Shown piece after piece: positions 1 through 12,485 of a stretch of 64,000 nt of DNA. Each line of letters begins with the position of its first letter. The first letter of the stretch is position 1. The position numbers were made by a program, and so were the translations under genes. Source of the stretch: Botrytis cinerea B05.10 (lineage: Eukaryota > Ascomycota > Leotiomycetes > Helotiales > Sclerotiniaceae); contig NC_037315.1 in NCBI RefSeq assembly GCF_000143535.2, forward strand, positions 2,170,001 to 2,234,000. The letters run 5' to 3'. The notes beneath the pieces are model-generated. The model was not told where the DNA came from and searched no databases. It was given only the letters and a program-made list of their open reading frames with translations.

Positions 1-96
1 GAAGCAAATTGAAGACTATGCGTTGATATGTTCAGTAACTTATTTGGTCATCGATGACTCTATGCTATCTATAATAATATTGCTAATTCCCAAGGT

Positions 97-1423
97 CTAT
101 TCTGCATCCAGTGGTGCAACAGGGGCCTGATCATTGACCTGAATGCCACCTCTCTTCTTCTCGTTAGAATCATGGAACGGTAGTTTCCATCCTCCCTCAC
201 TCTCTGGAGTCGCCAGCCATAGTCTCATAAGATGTCTCCTTGGGGCTGGTGGTGCATGATCCTTGTATTCAGTACGAGCATGAAGTACGTGCTCGTTACT
301 CAAGAATTGGATATCGCCAATCTCAAGAATCATGTGCAATCTCAATCGATGACAAGTTTCTTCCAAAACCTTAGCAGCCTCAACCTGTTCGGGTGACAAA
401 GGTGGAATGACTCCTGCATCTGAAAATCGAGTGAGAGACTTCACGTAATATGGATCCCATTTTGAGTACACACGACCATTGGGGCCGGTCTCGAGATAAA
501 AGACGGAGGTCTTGATGTATGGTTCCTCACCAACACTGACCTCTCCCTTTCTATCAAAGTACCAGATAGGTTTGGTAAGTGTTTCTGCTACATCGGGGCG
601 TTCTTTCTGTAAAGTGTTCCAGACGTGGTGAGAAGAAACGATATCTGATTCTCCACCTTCGAGCGCTCTTGCAATGCACAGAAGGCCGACAATATCAGAG
701 TCATCAGCGTGGAAGAATTGTCTATTGTTGTTAGTCATTTGACACAGAACAACAACGAGATCAAGACTTACCTGGCGTTGGTTCGATAAATTCTAACTTT
801 ATCAATCTGTGTTGAATCCTCGCCAAGATCCTTAACGTGCCCAAGAACATGACCTCGACCATTTTGACTGACAAAATATCCAAGATATGTTCCCAATCCC
901 ATATATGCAACGGCAGATTTATGGTTACCCCATTTCTCGACTGGAAATCCTTTGAAGAGGATAAAGCCCTTTCCGTTCAGCGTTTCGGTTCGAATCGATG
1001 CTAGTAAAGTAGAAAGTTTTGAGAGGCGGAAAGTGTCCTGCTTGGAATTAGTAAAAGAACCTTCTGATTCGTACTTGGATGACACTCAAGTGTTCCACGA
1101 CATACCTGAGAAATACCCGTCAGGGGTATTTTATCCGCAATGAACTTATCCGCTACAGCACTCAGTTCTGCGATTTCCTCTTCATTGAAGACATGAACCC
1201 ATCTTTCCGGGTTATTGATATAATCTTCTGCCTTCCATACCGTTTCTCCAGTGATTTCTTTGGGGAAATCAGAGTATGGTCTCAATTGATCATAGAGTGG
1301 TGGATGTTGACCCGAAGTTTTGATGCCATCTGGGAAGACTTTGCGATCAATAGGTTTTTGGGACGATGGAGAGGAAAGCTGGTGGGGTGCTACAGGTTGG
1401 GTATCAAGAAGAGAAGGAGCCAT
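97..1423 (-). CDS. TauD/TfdA-family Fe(II)/2-oxoglutarate dioxygenase
   Basis: Three exons on the minus strand: 1423-1106, 1037-772 and 721-97, both introns GT...AG; spliced length 1209 nt, 402 aa. The family oxidises a small substrate (taurine, sulfonates, 2,4-D-like or carnitine-type acids) using Fe(II), 2-oxoglutarate and O2. The metal triad is visible: HAD (H199, D201) at the start of exon 3 and a distal His in EHVLHARTEY (H342), followed by R361 in RRHLMRLWLA, which would hold 2-oxoglutarate. The length matches fungal TauD-like proteins. No signal peptide is seen, so it is probably cytosolic. The exact substrate cannot be told. The regulator gene immediately upstream, on the same strand, could control it, but this is only inferred from position. 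Confidence 0.88.
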
Positions 1424-1995
1424 TTTTACAATCTCTCAAATGTCGAATGGCGAATGAAACAAGTGAAGATATACAAAAGTATCCAAAAATGCGGTTTGAT
1501 ATTGAAATGAAGGATAGAAAGAGGGGGACACTGGAAGAGGGGGGTGGTATCTACTTATCACTATTTATCTTACCTCACACTTGATAATTGCGTAAGGCAT
1601 TCTATCTTTTCTTACAATGACGGAAGTTTAGTTTCGGTTTCATTTGTAGATCTACTTTCTGTGGTCAATTGCGTGATATGTATGTAGATATGGCGAATTC
1701 GCTGGTTCGCTCCAGATTGCTGGGGTTGTTGGCCGAGGGTGTCCGGCCAGGATGATGTGGGGCACATTCCCCTCTTTGTGGCTGAACAGGAGCATGGGAG
1801 GAGCATGGCACCATGGGTATGGGAAGGCGAGGAAGGGAAACCATCTACTGATAATTCTTCGAACTCAACTCAACAAAAAAGGACGTTGCTCAAACAGTTC
1901 TAAACGATGGATATAATGTACAATTTACAGAAAAACAAAACGCCAAACGCATTCAACGTCGATAAACATCAAAACGTTTCTATATCATTCCAAAA
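1424..1995. other. intergenic, 572 bp
   Basis: Lies upstream of the dioxygenase and downstream of the transcription factor, so it holds the dioxygenase promoter and the regulator's 3' end. Short ORFs here look like chance. No repeat or RNA gene was recognised. Confidence 0.6.
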
Positions 1996-4859
1996 TTATA
2001 GCCCAATTCCTGCATTTGTAAAAGAGAAGCTGTGAATGTCGAGCTCTGATTGTTGATCCGGTGGGAATAGTGCATCGAATGCATCCTGCAAATGAGTTAG
2101 TAACAATACATCTTAAATAGCTGGAAACACATACCCAGTCTATATCAGCCATAATATCATCGTTAACATTTGGTGATTGAGATACCGTCTGCTGTCCCAC
2201 TGTGCTCGTTGGGCTGCTTACTTCGCTAGCCCGCCCGATTGGATAAGTCCCGACATGTTCATTGTTTGGAACGCTCGAGAGTATTGCATCTGAGTCGGAT
2301 AGGGGCATTTTACCGAGTAAATATGGTTCAGGATTCGATATGATACCCGTTGCGCGTCCTTCTTCAGAAGTTGGCTTAGGAGGCCGCTGGCCAACAAGTT
2401 TATTCATAGTCACCGGTGCTCGCATGCCTCTCATACTTTGATACACGGCCGTCTTCTGTTGCAATTCAGAAAGTATCTTCCTTGCTTTGGTAAGTCGCGG
2501 CAGGTAAGGTTCACACTCAAAGACATAATCGAGGCATGCCCAGATTTGATTTGCCTCCTTTCTCTGGGGATGAACATATACTTCCATCAGAAGAAGAAAA
2601 GCTGTATGATATTGTTGAAATGCCCCTCCATACCATTCCCAGTTGCGGAGCGCCGGTGTGGTCTCCAAAGCTATTGCACTATCCATAGACTGAAGGCCAG
2701 AAGTGATCATAATATTCCGTAAACGGTCAGGCATACGGTAACGTGTAGAGTTATGATAGCTGTGAAGCAGCATGACATGCATTCGAGAAAGCAGGACAGA
2801 TTTGACAAGCTTTGCACACATTTGGATGGGTACTCTATCATCCATGAACTTGTCATATTTGGTCATGTTTTGCCGAAATGTCTCTATCTTACTGAGAACG
2901 GCCGTGAGACTAATTTTCCGCATCTGAATTCGAGGTCGGTCAACCCAGATTATTCTATACATTTCGTTGATTTCGAATCTGATGATTGAGAAAGTAGCAT
3001 CTGTCCAACGATCTGCAGTTTGAGGTGGTTTTCCAGTAGCATGGAGATCAATATCGTCAACATTCAGTGGTAACTTTGTATCAAAATCATCTCGACGAAT
3101 AGTAGGCCGTGGGCCTTGAGCCTCACAGGTTCTGATATCAAGAAAGCATAGCTGGTGCCATATAAGCCGACGTACGTGGGTCTCTAATGGTGAGAGCCCG
3201 TAGAACTCTCCATCACGATGGAGGCCCATGCATTCAGCCATACGAATGGCCGCTCCAACAAGTACAGAATGGGCTCTAGAGACCTCCGCTCTACAAAGAG
3301 GTATCTACGTGACCTCATTAGTGACTAACATGAATATAAGAGAGGTTTAGACGAACCAAATATAAGACAAAAGCTTGAAGTGTTTCTATTTTGGTTGTTC
3401 GTAGGAAATTGGCACGGCCAAGAGCTGTTTCCGTACCGAGTCTAAAGTTATCGATCAAACTTGACTTTGCGACGCCAAAGTCACGGATAACATCTGATGG
3501 ATCCATGCTAACAACACCAGCGAACATGACTGCAAATACCATAGCTTGGACAGGATTAGGAGGCTCAATGCCCAATGAGACTTCGTCCCAAAATGTGTCG
3601 TATTCTCTCTCGAATGATGGACGATGCAGAATTTGTGCGATGGGATAGACAGCTATAAAGAATTGTTTGACAAGCCTATCGGCAGCAAGTCGAGATGGAA
3701 GAAAGTCTATGAGGGATGCTGGTTGTCCTGCCTGCCCGAAGAAGAAACCTGACGAAGGAGCAATATAAGCTAGCCCAGGCTTCAGCCATTCCTGAGCAGG
3801 AGGAAGTGAGGGGATGCCAATCGAATCATCCTGCTTTCCCCAAACATATGGATCTTTTATTGCATACTCAAGCTACAATTCTTTTAGTGATGTCTTTCAA
3901 TTTACAGCTTGATGTGGTATTAAGGTAGAAACAATCCTAGGGGTGTTACAGTAGGTAGGGGAATAGAACATTGACTGATGAATCCAACGACTTTGCAAGT
4001 TTGGCGGCAACGCCGACATAATCCAGTGCTCCTGTGATGAACAAGATAGATCCAGTCTCAAACAGGTTGCTATTAACGGACTATTGCGAACCAACCTGTC
4101 TCTTGGATAAAGAAAGGATGTTTTGGGGATAGCAAGAGTATAATCATCACAGGATCTTACCTCTTGGCTGATCTTGGGACGAAAAAATCCTCCAATTCGT
4201 TCTGTGATCCTCATCTTACCCATTTGAATTCCAAGATCAAGAAGGTCATCGTCGTCTCCATCAACCTCATAAGCCGCATCTACTGATGCAAGTGGTGATG
4301 GCTCTAGATCCTATTGTGATTTAGTCAATGACTCTGAAAATGGGGCGCGTATCACAAAAGAGTGTACCCTTTCATCCTCATTTGGGGGTAGATCATCATC
4401 TGCGTCATCGGGCAATGCCATACGATGGTTGAAAGAGGAATGATTTGGTTGCTTTGCTACATCACGTTCTAGCAATCGTTCCAGGGAGCCAACTTTCTCC
4501 TTGATCTCGGTAAGCTTAAGTTGAGTTGCCTGGTCAAGCGCCGGTGCAAGAAATATACAGTCTCGACCAAATTTTAGACAGTTACTGCATGGTTGCGATT
4601 TATTACACTTGAGCTTTCGTCGTCGACATTCAAGACATGATGTAATCATACGATTCCTTCGTCGAATTCGTGGGGCGGGTCCCGTCGATGTGTTTGCATT
4701 GTTCGAAGCCGTTGATGCGGCTGGCAATACAGAACCTTGATTATGAGAAGGGGAGAGAAGAGACGAAGGAGTATGAGTCGTGTCGGGACTCTGGCTTTGT
4801 TGATTGGATGGATCCGAGTTGTTTGGAATGTTCGTATTTGAGTCACTGAAATAATCCAT
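1996..4859 (-). CDS. Zn2Cys6 fungal-specific transcription factor
   Basis: Best model has five exons: 4859-4368, 4310-4161, 3830-3357, 3304-2135 and 2085-1996, giving 791 aa. The DNA-binding cluster CX2CX6CX5CX2CX6C is complete (C75, C78, C85, C91, C94, C101; starts CLECRRRKLKC) and is followed by a short leucine-rich dimerisation helix (LTEIKEKVGSLERLL). Exons 3 and 4 carry the fungal_trans domain, including IAPSSGFFFGQAG, the FEREYDTFWDE stretch and AECMGLHRDGEFYGLSPLE, typical of regulators of secondary or catabolic metabolism. The third exon's start is the weakest point: it needs a 330-nt intron (3831-4160), so a small extra exon may be missed. An in-frame upstream ATG at 4979 would add 40 residues. 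Target genes are unknown; the adjacent dioxygenase is a candidate. Confidence 0.85.
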
Positions 4860-5292
4860 GATTCTGGAGTCGTGACTTCGGGAGTTTTCCGGGCCTGGAC
4901 CACTGAACGCTCGCTCTGTATCCCTACCAGAGCAGTGAACTGGCCGTTTCCACTTCGTTAAACTCTTCTTGAGAGACAAATTTCGAGGTTGATGTAGTTT
5001 ACGGACGTAGTAATGTTTTGGGGTAAGTAAGCGCTAGCGGGGTAGCGGCTCGCTCTTTATCCCATCTATTTACTAGGAATGGTACCAGTCCATTGTCTGT
5101 CACCTTAAACTACAATTGGAATCATCAATATAAAAAAACCGGTTGAGTATGATGAAGCCTTAGCTCCCATCGTATATTTCATTATAACGTCAACGCATTC
5201 TCCTCAAGCTACATGATATTTGTGATGCGCCTTTCCTTGAATTTAGTCTTTTGATACAAGTAGAGACCCCGTCCTAGACAACCTTTCCATCC
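4860..5292. other. intergenic, 433 bp
   Basis: Promoter and 5' leader of the Zn2Cys6 gene plus the 3' end of the proteasome gene. Nothing else recognised. Confidence 0.5.
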
Positions 5293-6266
5293 TCAAGCAT
5301 CGATGTCCATTTTCTCCCCTAACGCAGCCTCGCCTTCAATCTCATGTACTGTGACATATTTACTGATCTCCTCCCTTGTAATGATCTTTTCGTTGAGAAC
5401 GGCCGTGGTTCCTCTAGGGAAAACATAACTCTTCTGCTTTTTGCTTCTCTCATTTGGCTTGACGAAACCTCTCTTCAGTGTTGTCTTATCTTTTGTGATA
5501 ATTGCCACATCCACGTTCGATCCGGAACCCAAATCGTTAAAGATACCAGCTTGAATAGCATTTGATGCCAACTGAACAGCCTCATCCTCTGTCATCTTAG
5601 ATTTCCATTGTGTCTCAAACACAGACATCGCAGCAAGTGAACCACTTCCCATGGTAACATATGGCAACTTGTCCGTACTTCCGTGCGCATGTACTGTGAA
5701 CAATCCAACACCTGTAGGGTCAACACCTGCCACCACAAGATATGCTCCAATGTGTCCTTGGTGTCTGAACAAGTGTTGTTTAAGCATGGTCATGCAAGTG
5801 ACGACTCGAGGTTTGCGACCTGTTGATAACGAGTGGAGCTCGAGTTGTGAAGAGATGAGGGCGGTTGTGAATTCGGTGTCGGCAGCTGTACCTGCACCTG
5901 CACACCAGATCTGAGGAGCAATGTAATGAAGTTTCTCGCAATTCTAATGGCAATAAGTATTGCATCAACAGTCGTGATATTATACTGATCGTACCTTGTC
6001 TGCTACTATGGGTCCGCTGGTAGCTCTGGTATCTGCTGCGATCTGGATAAGGTCTGATCAGCATCATAGTTTGTGTACAAGTTTGAGATGGCGAGGTATT
6101 TAAATTATTTTTGGATGACAGAGTAATAAACATAACTTACAACTACGCCTCCTTCAAAGATGCATCCTACAATTGTAGTTCCGGTGCTTGTAGCTTTTGG
6201 TAATGGAACACCTCTGGCGTGTAGGGCAGCATTGCGAGTATGGTTGGAGAAGTCGAAACCAGGCAT
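5293..6266 (-). CDS. pup1: 20S proteasome subunit beta-2 (Pup1 type)
   Basis: Three exons: 6266-6141, 6042-5995 (48 nt) and 5943-5293; 274 aa. This is the catalytic beta subunit with trypsin-like specificity. The propeptide ends at G29 and the mature enzyme would start at T30 in TGTTIVG, the nucleophilic threonine exposed by autoprocessing. Conserved beta-subunit segments follow: [51 protein letters not shown] and [14 protein letters not shown]. The C-terminal tail, which wraps beta-3 in the known structure, is present (ends EKMDIDA). It acts in the 20S core in cytosol and nucleus. It is divergently transcribed from the nucleoporin gene across about 510 bp. Confidence 0.96.
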
Positions 6267-6777
6267 TGTATCAACAAAGCTCAATGAGCGGGATTATGTG
6301 TGGGACTTGGGTATTGGAATGGGTGGAAATGGAATAGAATTTTGGGAGAAATCGAAGGTGTTAGTAAATGTGTTGAAATGATTGTTTTGCTGAGCTTCAG
6401 ACGGGACCTTGATAATCCCAGGTTGCTGTCGCTGACGAGGATCTTTGGGCGCCTGGAGCTTGAGCTTGTGCTTTCGCGATTTAACACGTGATCTACAAAA
6501 ACGCGAGCGGAGAGCGAATCGAGCTTTATTATTATTTTGAAGTGGAAAGCTAGAACCATTTGCCTTTTAATCGTCGCTTTTACCACCGCAGATTTTCAAA
6601 GCTTGAGTATTCGATACAGCTCCTCGAATTTACTTTTTCTATTGTCCCTGCTGTCGATCTCGATTCACGTCTACCGCTTTCTTCCTTTCGCAGAATCATT
6701 CGCTATACCTACTCCATGCGCCGAGCTCTGTGATGAATCGCCAGTCCACTTAGAATTCTGGGGCATCTTTTGAGATC
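6267..6777. promoter_or_regulatory. divergent promoter region pup1 / nup159
   Basis: 511 bp between the two ATGs. It includes a TTTTACCACC box near 6579-6587, one base from the reverse complement of the proteasome element GGTGGCAAA known from yeasts. Whether that element works in filamentous fungi is not known to me, and the match may be chance. No other feature seen. Confidence 0.35.
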
Positions 6778-9700
6778 ATGGCATTCAGCTTTGGTAACCC
6801 AGGGGGTGGTAGTCTTAGTGGAGGCCCTACTGGTGGTGCGACAGGACGCAGTGTACAATTAGGCCCGGAGTTGGAGGATATACAAACGACGGTATATACA
6901 TTATTTTAGTATCTGACAGGATCATTACAGTCGCTAATGCAGACGTAGGCCCTTCACTTTCATGCTCTAGCAGGCGAATCTAAGTTACAATTACTTCCTT
7001 CAGCATGGCCAGCCGATAACCCACCTCCTCCAACATCTTCATTACTGAGCATATCTTCCCGCCGTGGGTTACTGGCAGCAGCCGGTCCAGATGCTATTGT
7101 TGTTGCAAGAACGGCGTCGGTGGAAAAGGCGTTCGAGGGGACTGGTAGTGGAAATTTTAAGTCTTTCCAACCTGAGCTCAGAATTCCTATGCCCATGAGG
7201 GTATCGCAGCTTGCCTTTTCAGCGGACGATGCTTATTTGATTCTATCTGCGGAGACGGGTGGAGGGTTGGCAGTCTACGACGTTGACGCCCTTCTTAATG
7301 GATCTACACAAACAGCCTTCGAAATACCCACAAATGGCGAGTCTTTGAGAGCTCTTGTGCCAAATCCCACCAGGGAGAAAGGCGAGCTTCTGGCGGTTGT
7401 GACCGGGGATGGAAACCTTATGATGGCGAACCTTAAAGATCGCGCATTCAAGCCAGGTCCCAATGGTCAGGTCTTAAGAAGTGGTGTCAGCTGCGTTTCA
7501 TGGTCCACTAAAGGAAAACAATTGGTAGCTGGGCTCGGTGATGGTAGTGCTGTGCAAATGACACCAGAGGGGGAAATTAAAGCAGAGATCCCAAAGCCGC
7601 CTGGCTTAAATGATGGCGATCATGGTAAGTCTTCTTCGCTGTTACGCACATAGGAAAAAACTAACTTGCCGAAGTATCATCCATTACTTGGCTCGAAAAC
7701 AACGTATTCTTGCTCGTGCACACACCATCAAACTTCGACCCTAGCAATGCTCCGGAGTCTAAATTCCATCTGGCTACGAGGCAACCACCTGCGATCTTTA
7801 CGTTCCAGAAACTTACCGATCCTGCTCCACCGTATGGTCTCAATCGCTCACCACCGCATCACTTCTTGCTTCGTCTGAAAGACTTTCCCCCAAGTATACA
7901 GGATTTACTGGTAGTAGGCTCGACAGCATCCACGGATATCAACCTCTTCACCAAATCGAGCGCACCGCTAACTACTGATAAACCCTCAGACAGAGTAACA
8001 GGGGTATTCACGATGACTGAAATGGCCGACGACTCTTTCAGAGCTCAGCTTCCTGCAACATCAAGCGGAGGGTTTGGGGATACCTCTCCCATTGGTTTTG
8101 CGCTTGACCTATCAAGTACTACGAAGATCTGGAAGCCGATTCCCGGCGATGAGGAGATCGATGAATCACCTTACCCCGCGCCTGCTCTTATGGTTTTGAA
8201 TAACGAAGGTGTCTTGGCTTCTTGGTGGATCATCTACAATGACTCGATTCGACAGAAAACTATTTATCCAGGTCTAGTTGCTGCTGAAGGGGTGGCTCCT
8301 TCGCAACAGGCTACCACATCAGCACCTGCTTTTGCCAGTACTTCAAGTCAACCTTTCGGAAGTCAAGCTCCTACAAACTCGGCATTTGGGAAACCAGCAA
8401 TTCCTGCTGGAACAGGCGCTTTCGGGTCGTCCTCTGCTATGGGCAAGACACAGTCGCCATGGGGTGCCCAGGGCGGTCAGGCTGGTCAAGCATTTGGAAC
8501 GCCAAGTTTCGGTACTCCATCAATGGCCCCTCCTGCAGCACAAGCAGGTCCAGCTTTCGGCGCGCCAGCTTTTGGCACACCATCCGCTCCGGCATTCGGA
8601 CAATCGGGTCTGCCAGGGCGACAATCAGTATGGGGTTCAACAAATACTGCCGCACCAAGCACAGGCACAGCTTTTGGTCAATCAAGTGCTTTAGGGGCAT
8701 CTCAGCCTGTCTTTGGCTCAAGTGCTGCTACTGGAAGCAAGCCTCAGCCGTCTGGAGGATTTGCTAATTTTGCAAATCAAGGTGGTTTCGCAGCTGCAGC
8801 TGCCCCAGCCACCGGAGGAAGTATATTTGGTTCTAAACCTGCCGCGTTGCCCACCACTGGTGGTGGCGTTTTTGGTTCTACTAACAACAACGCTCCAAGT
8901 ACTAGTGGCGGAATGTTTGGTTCTAGTAACACTAGCAATACTGCACAATCTAGCAGTCTCTTTGGAGGTGCCGGTAAAACCGAGCAGCAGTCTTCGTCAA
9001 GTGCTTTCGGGGGAAGTAAGTTTGTTATTGGTTCCACGTTCAAGGCCGATACTTCCAAAGAATCTGAGCCAGATAATACGACTGCAACAAAGAGTTCGTT
9101 TTTTGGGGGTGGAGCCTTTGGTAACGCTTTGAAGGAGGCAGAGAAGACCCCTGCTGTGCAAACACCTGTTTCAAAAGATGCAGATATGGACGCTTCAGAA
9201 GCAGAAGAACAGACAAAACCTCAATCCGCAACTCCAAGTTCAACCCCTGCCCCGGCAAAGTCTTCATTCTTTAACACAACAGCCCCCGCTACTGGTGGTG
9301 GACTTTTTGGTTCCGCTTCTGGATCTACAAAACCAAACCCTTTCGCAAGCACCGAAGTGAAAGCGACTCCAAATCCTTTCGCAGCCCCGGCTAAACCCAC
9401 CCAAAATCCCTTCGCCGCGGCTTTACCTCCAGCTCCTTCTTCACCACCTGTGACGATAAAACAAGAACCAAGCGATAGAATGCCCGAAGCTCCTCTGCCC
9501 CCAGACCCAACAAGTAAATCCAGCTACACTGTTGGCGAAACGTCTGCCTCTGAGAATGATGCACCACTTCCTCCGGACTTCACACCTAAACCTAAATCCG
9601 TAGCTAAAGATGTTCCTGCCTCTGAAAAGGAGAATGATGCACCCTTACCACCCGATTTTGTTCTAAAGCCTAAACCCACTCAAACTGAAATACCACCTCC

Positions 9701-11423
9701 AATCAAAAAAGACACTCAGTCGCCGGCCGAAGCACCAGCACCTGAATCTCCAACAGACGATATTCCTGGTGGCCCAGATGATGAAGGTGATGATTCTGAT
9801 TTCCTTACAGAAGATGAAGACGACGACCAGAGCAAAGAACCTAGTGAAGAGGGAAGCGGGGAGGATCTCGGAAAGCTAGATAGCCCAACACCTGAGAATA
9901 ATGTCACGCCAAGCCCAACACCTCAGAACTCCTTCGGTGGCAACCAGAAAGCCAAAGCAGACACCAGTCCTTTCACAAAAGTACAAAAGCCGCCCTCGTT
10001 TGGACAATCGAGGGGTCTCTTCGGGGAGATTAGTGCTGCTCCCAAATTACCGCCGCCAACAGGCCCTATAATTCCTCCATCACCTCGGTCACCTAGCCCT
10101 GTGAGAACGGCTGTTCCGCCACGAATGATGCGCCCCGATACGTCAAGATCTGCTAGTGCGCCAGGATTTGCATCACAATTATTAAACGCACAAAAGCCAT
10201 CGGGACGAGCAATTACACCTACGCAAAGCACTTTTGCGACATCTGTTGAGCAAGAAAAAGCACAGGAACAGCGACGTCTCGAGGCCAGAGCAAGAAAAGA
10301 GGCAGAGGAAACTAGAACACTCGTCGATGATGAAGATGATAAGATGCAAAGATTCCTCACAGAGGATATCGAAGCCACGAGGACGTTGGACGAATTTGTC
10401 GCCTATTCTGATGTTAAATCACCTGAAAAGGGTGACAGTATTCCGGCTCAGGTAGAAATTTTATACCGTGATATAAATTCTATGATCGATACTCTTGGTC
10501 TCAATGCAAAGGCTTTGAAGTCCTTCATCAAAGGGCATACTGAGCAACTGAAAGAAGACAGGGGCAGACAGGATCTTGAAGATGATGAAACATGGTCCCT
10601 AGATGAAATAGAAGCCCTTTCCTATATCGTGGAAAAAGATCTAGCACGCGAACTCGAAATGGGTAGAATTCAAGATGTGGATGACAAAATCGAAACTTGC
10701 GAAAATATCGAGAAGGAAACGGTCAAATTAAGACAAAGATTCGAGGAGGTCAAAAAGACGGTTCAGTCACATACACACCCTGATCAGGTAGCGATAGCTC
10801 GAGCACAACCTCTCAACGCCGAGCAAGCCGCACAGCAACATGATCTTCGTCGAGATTACTTGAAGTTTCAAAAACTCCTCTCTGAAGCCGAAGAAGGCCT
10901 CACTGTCCTCAGAGCTAAAATTGCATCTCAGGATTCCATCGGGAATGCGAAAACTACAGCTCCTACCGTCGAAGCGATCATGCGTACCATCACCAAAATG
11001 ACTTCAATGGCAGAAAAACGCAGCGGTGATGTCGATGTCCTCGAAAACCAGATGCGCAAAATGAGATTCAATACCACCAGTCGAGAATCATCGCCCTCCT
11101 TGAGAACGCCGCAGAAAAATACAAATAGATTAAGTATGAGAGTCAACACACCCGGTACCTCGAACTCAAGTAGACTTTTCTACACACCGGAAAGTCAATT
11201 TAAGGGTTCGGCCTCGAGAAGATTAGGCGGATCGACTTTTATGATGAGCGGTTCGGGCTCGATTTATGGAAGTCCCAGCCCGAGAAAGAAGGTCAGTGGG
11301 TACAGTACTGAAGAGAAATCGGAAATAAGTGAAGCGGCGAAGAGGAAGAGGGAAGCGAGGGACAAATTGAGAAGAGCGGTTCAAGGAGCGGGAGTCAAGG
11401 TTAAGCCTTTTGAGGATGAGTAA
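6778..11423 (+). CDS. nup159: nucleoporin Nup159-like (cytoplasmic-side FG nucleoporin)
   Basis: Three exons: 6778-6891, 6949-7624 and 7675-11423; 1512 aa. The N-terminal about 450 residues look like the Nup159/NUP214 beta-propeller that docks the mRNA-export helicase Dbp5 (HALAGESKLQLLPSAWPADN; LAFSADDAYLILSAETGGG). From about residue 478 to 840 comes a long FG region with many FG, SLFGG and AFG repeats separated by Ser/Ala/Thr/Gly. An acidic and proline-rich spacer follows (EDEDDDQSKEPSEEGSG). From about residue 1118 to 1400 there is a charged helical, coiled-coil-forming region that would bind Nup82/Nsp1. The C-terminus is basic. Order and length fit fungal Nup159; Nup214-like would be the animal name. 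It acts at the cytoplasmic face of the nuclear pore in mRNA export. Confidence 0.9.
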
Positions 11424-12485
11424 ATGAGAGTCGAGAAGGTGGATGAGGAGATGTGACGTATGTTTTTTGTATGGCCTGGCATATCCTTTAAGAGATACTA
11501 TGGGATGAGAAAAAGATGAGACAAGGCGTTTATAATGTTTATGTTGATGGGATGGAATTAGGGGGGGGGGGGGGGGGAGAATACTTTAGGAACTTGTTCA
11601 TATGCAGCATGGATGGATATGAGAACGAAGAAGTGATATGAGAATTTGATAGATGGATGTTTGTGTGTAACAATACCATTACTGATACCAGTACCGTAGC
11701 TACTAGTTAGTGCCTCGTTCTAATGGATATGATTGAACGAGATTAACGAGTCAAAGAATTTGTATGCCTGAGATATGTTGGGCCCCTCCCTTTTCTTCGG
11801 CTAAAGAATACGGAATGGGTAGATACAGTGCTCAATTACATCATTAGATTTAAGAACGGGAGACCATCAAGGAGCGTATAGCATTGCACGTACATGTCAC
11901 CTCAAAGCAAAGCATCACACCCCGTCACATAATCACGCGGTCCACAAAACACAAGCAATGATTCATAATCTGCTTTTTTTCCTACATGCTATCTATCCCA
12001 GCTGTCTAAACGCCATATTAAGAGATCATCAGCCGGAGGTTCTCGGGTGTATTGATTCCATCAAATTCTGATTTTATCTTAATCTGAGTTCGTATGAGAC
12101 TTTTAGAAAAGATGCTCGATCCATTTCATAATGTATGATTCTCATGTTCTCACAAGAAAATTAGGGTTCGCATCATCCATCCACACCGAGTTGTCCAAAG
12201 GCTCTTAGCCCCTTCGTTCTTCCAAGCCCTCGTCTATTCACCCAGAAACCAAACCCACTCATTGCTCATTTCGTCATTCGTGTATGCTAATGACCAAAAT
12301 TCAAGAAGCCCTTGCCTTGAAAATTTTGAATGGGCCGATGGTATCGCACTTGAGACCATAAAGAACAAGTATAGTGTATCATATAACCGACGAAAGATGC
12401 AAAAGTGGTTGATGAAAAAATCTCTGTATGAAGAAAGAAAAAGACAAAGAAAATCCCCAGGCCAAACGCCAATACTACTATGAAT
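11424..12485. other. convergent intergenic region, 1.06 kb, with poly(G)17
   Basis: Separates the 3' ends of nup159 and the DnaJ gene. It contains an uninterrupted run of 17 G at 11561-11577, which lies in the nup159 3' flank. The rest is ordinary AT-moderate intergenic DNA with no supported gene. Confidence 0.6.
11561..11577 (+). repeat. poly(G) tract, 17 nt
   Basis: Seventeen consecutive G residues, visible directly, about 140 bp after the nup159 stop. The length is likely to vary between strains or be imprecise in the assembly. Confidence 0.9.

Noticed and set aside
3897..4223. Extra exon inside the long intron of the Zn2Cys6 gene
   Set aside because: No frame between 3831 and 4160 resembles the family linker; the direct junction keeps phase and is preferred, though a small exon cannot be excluded.
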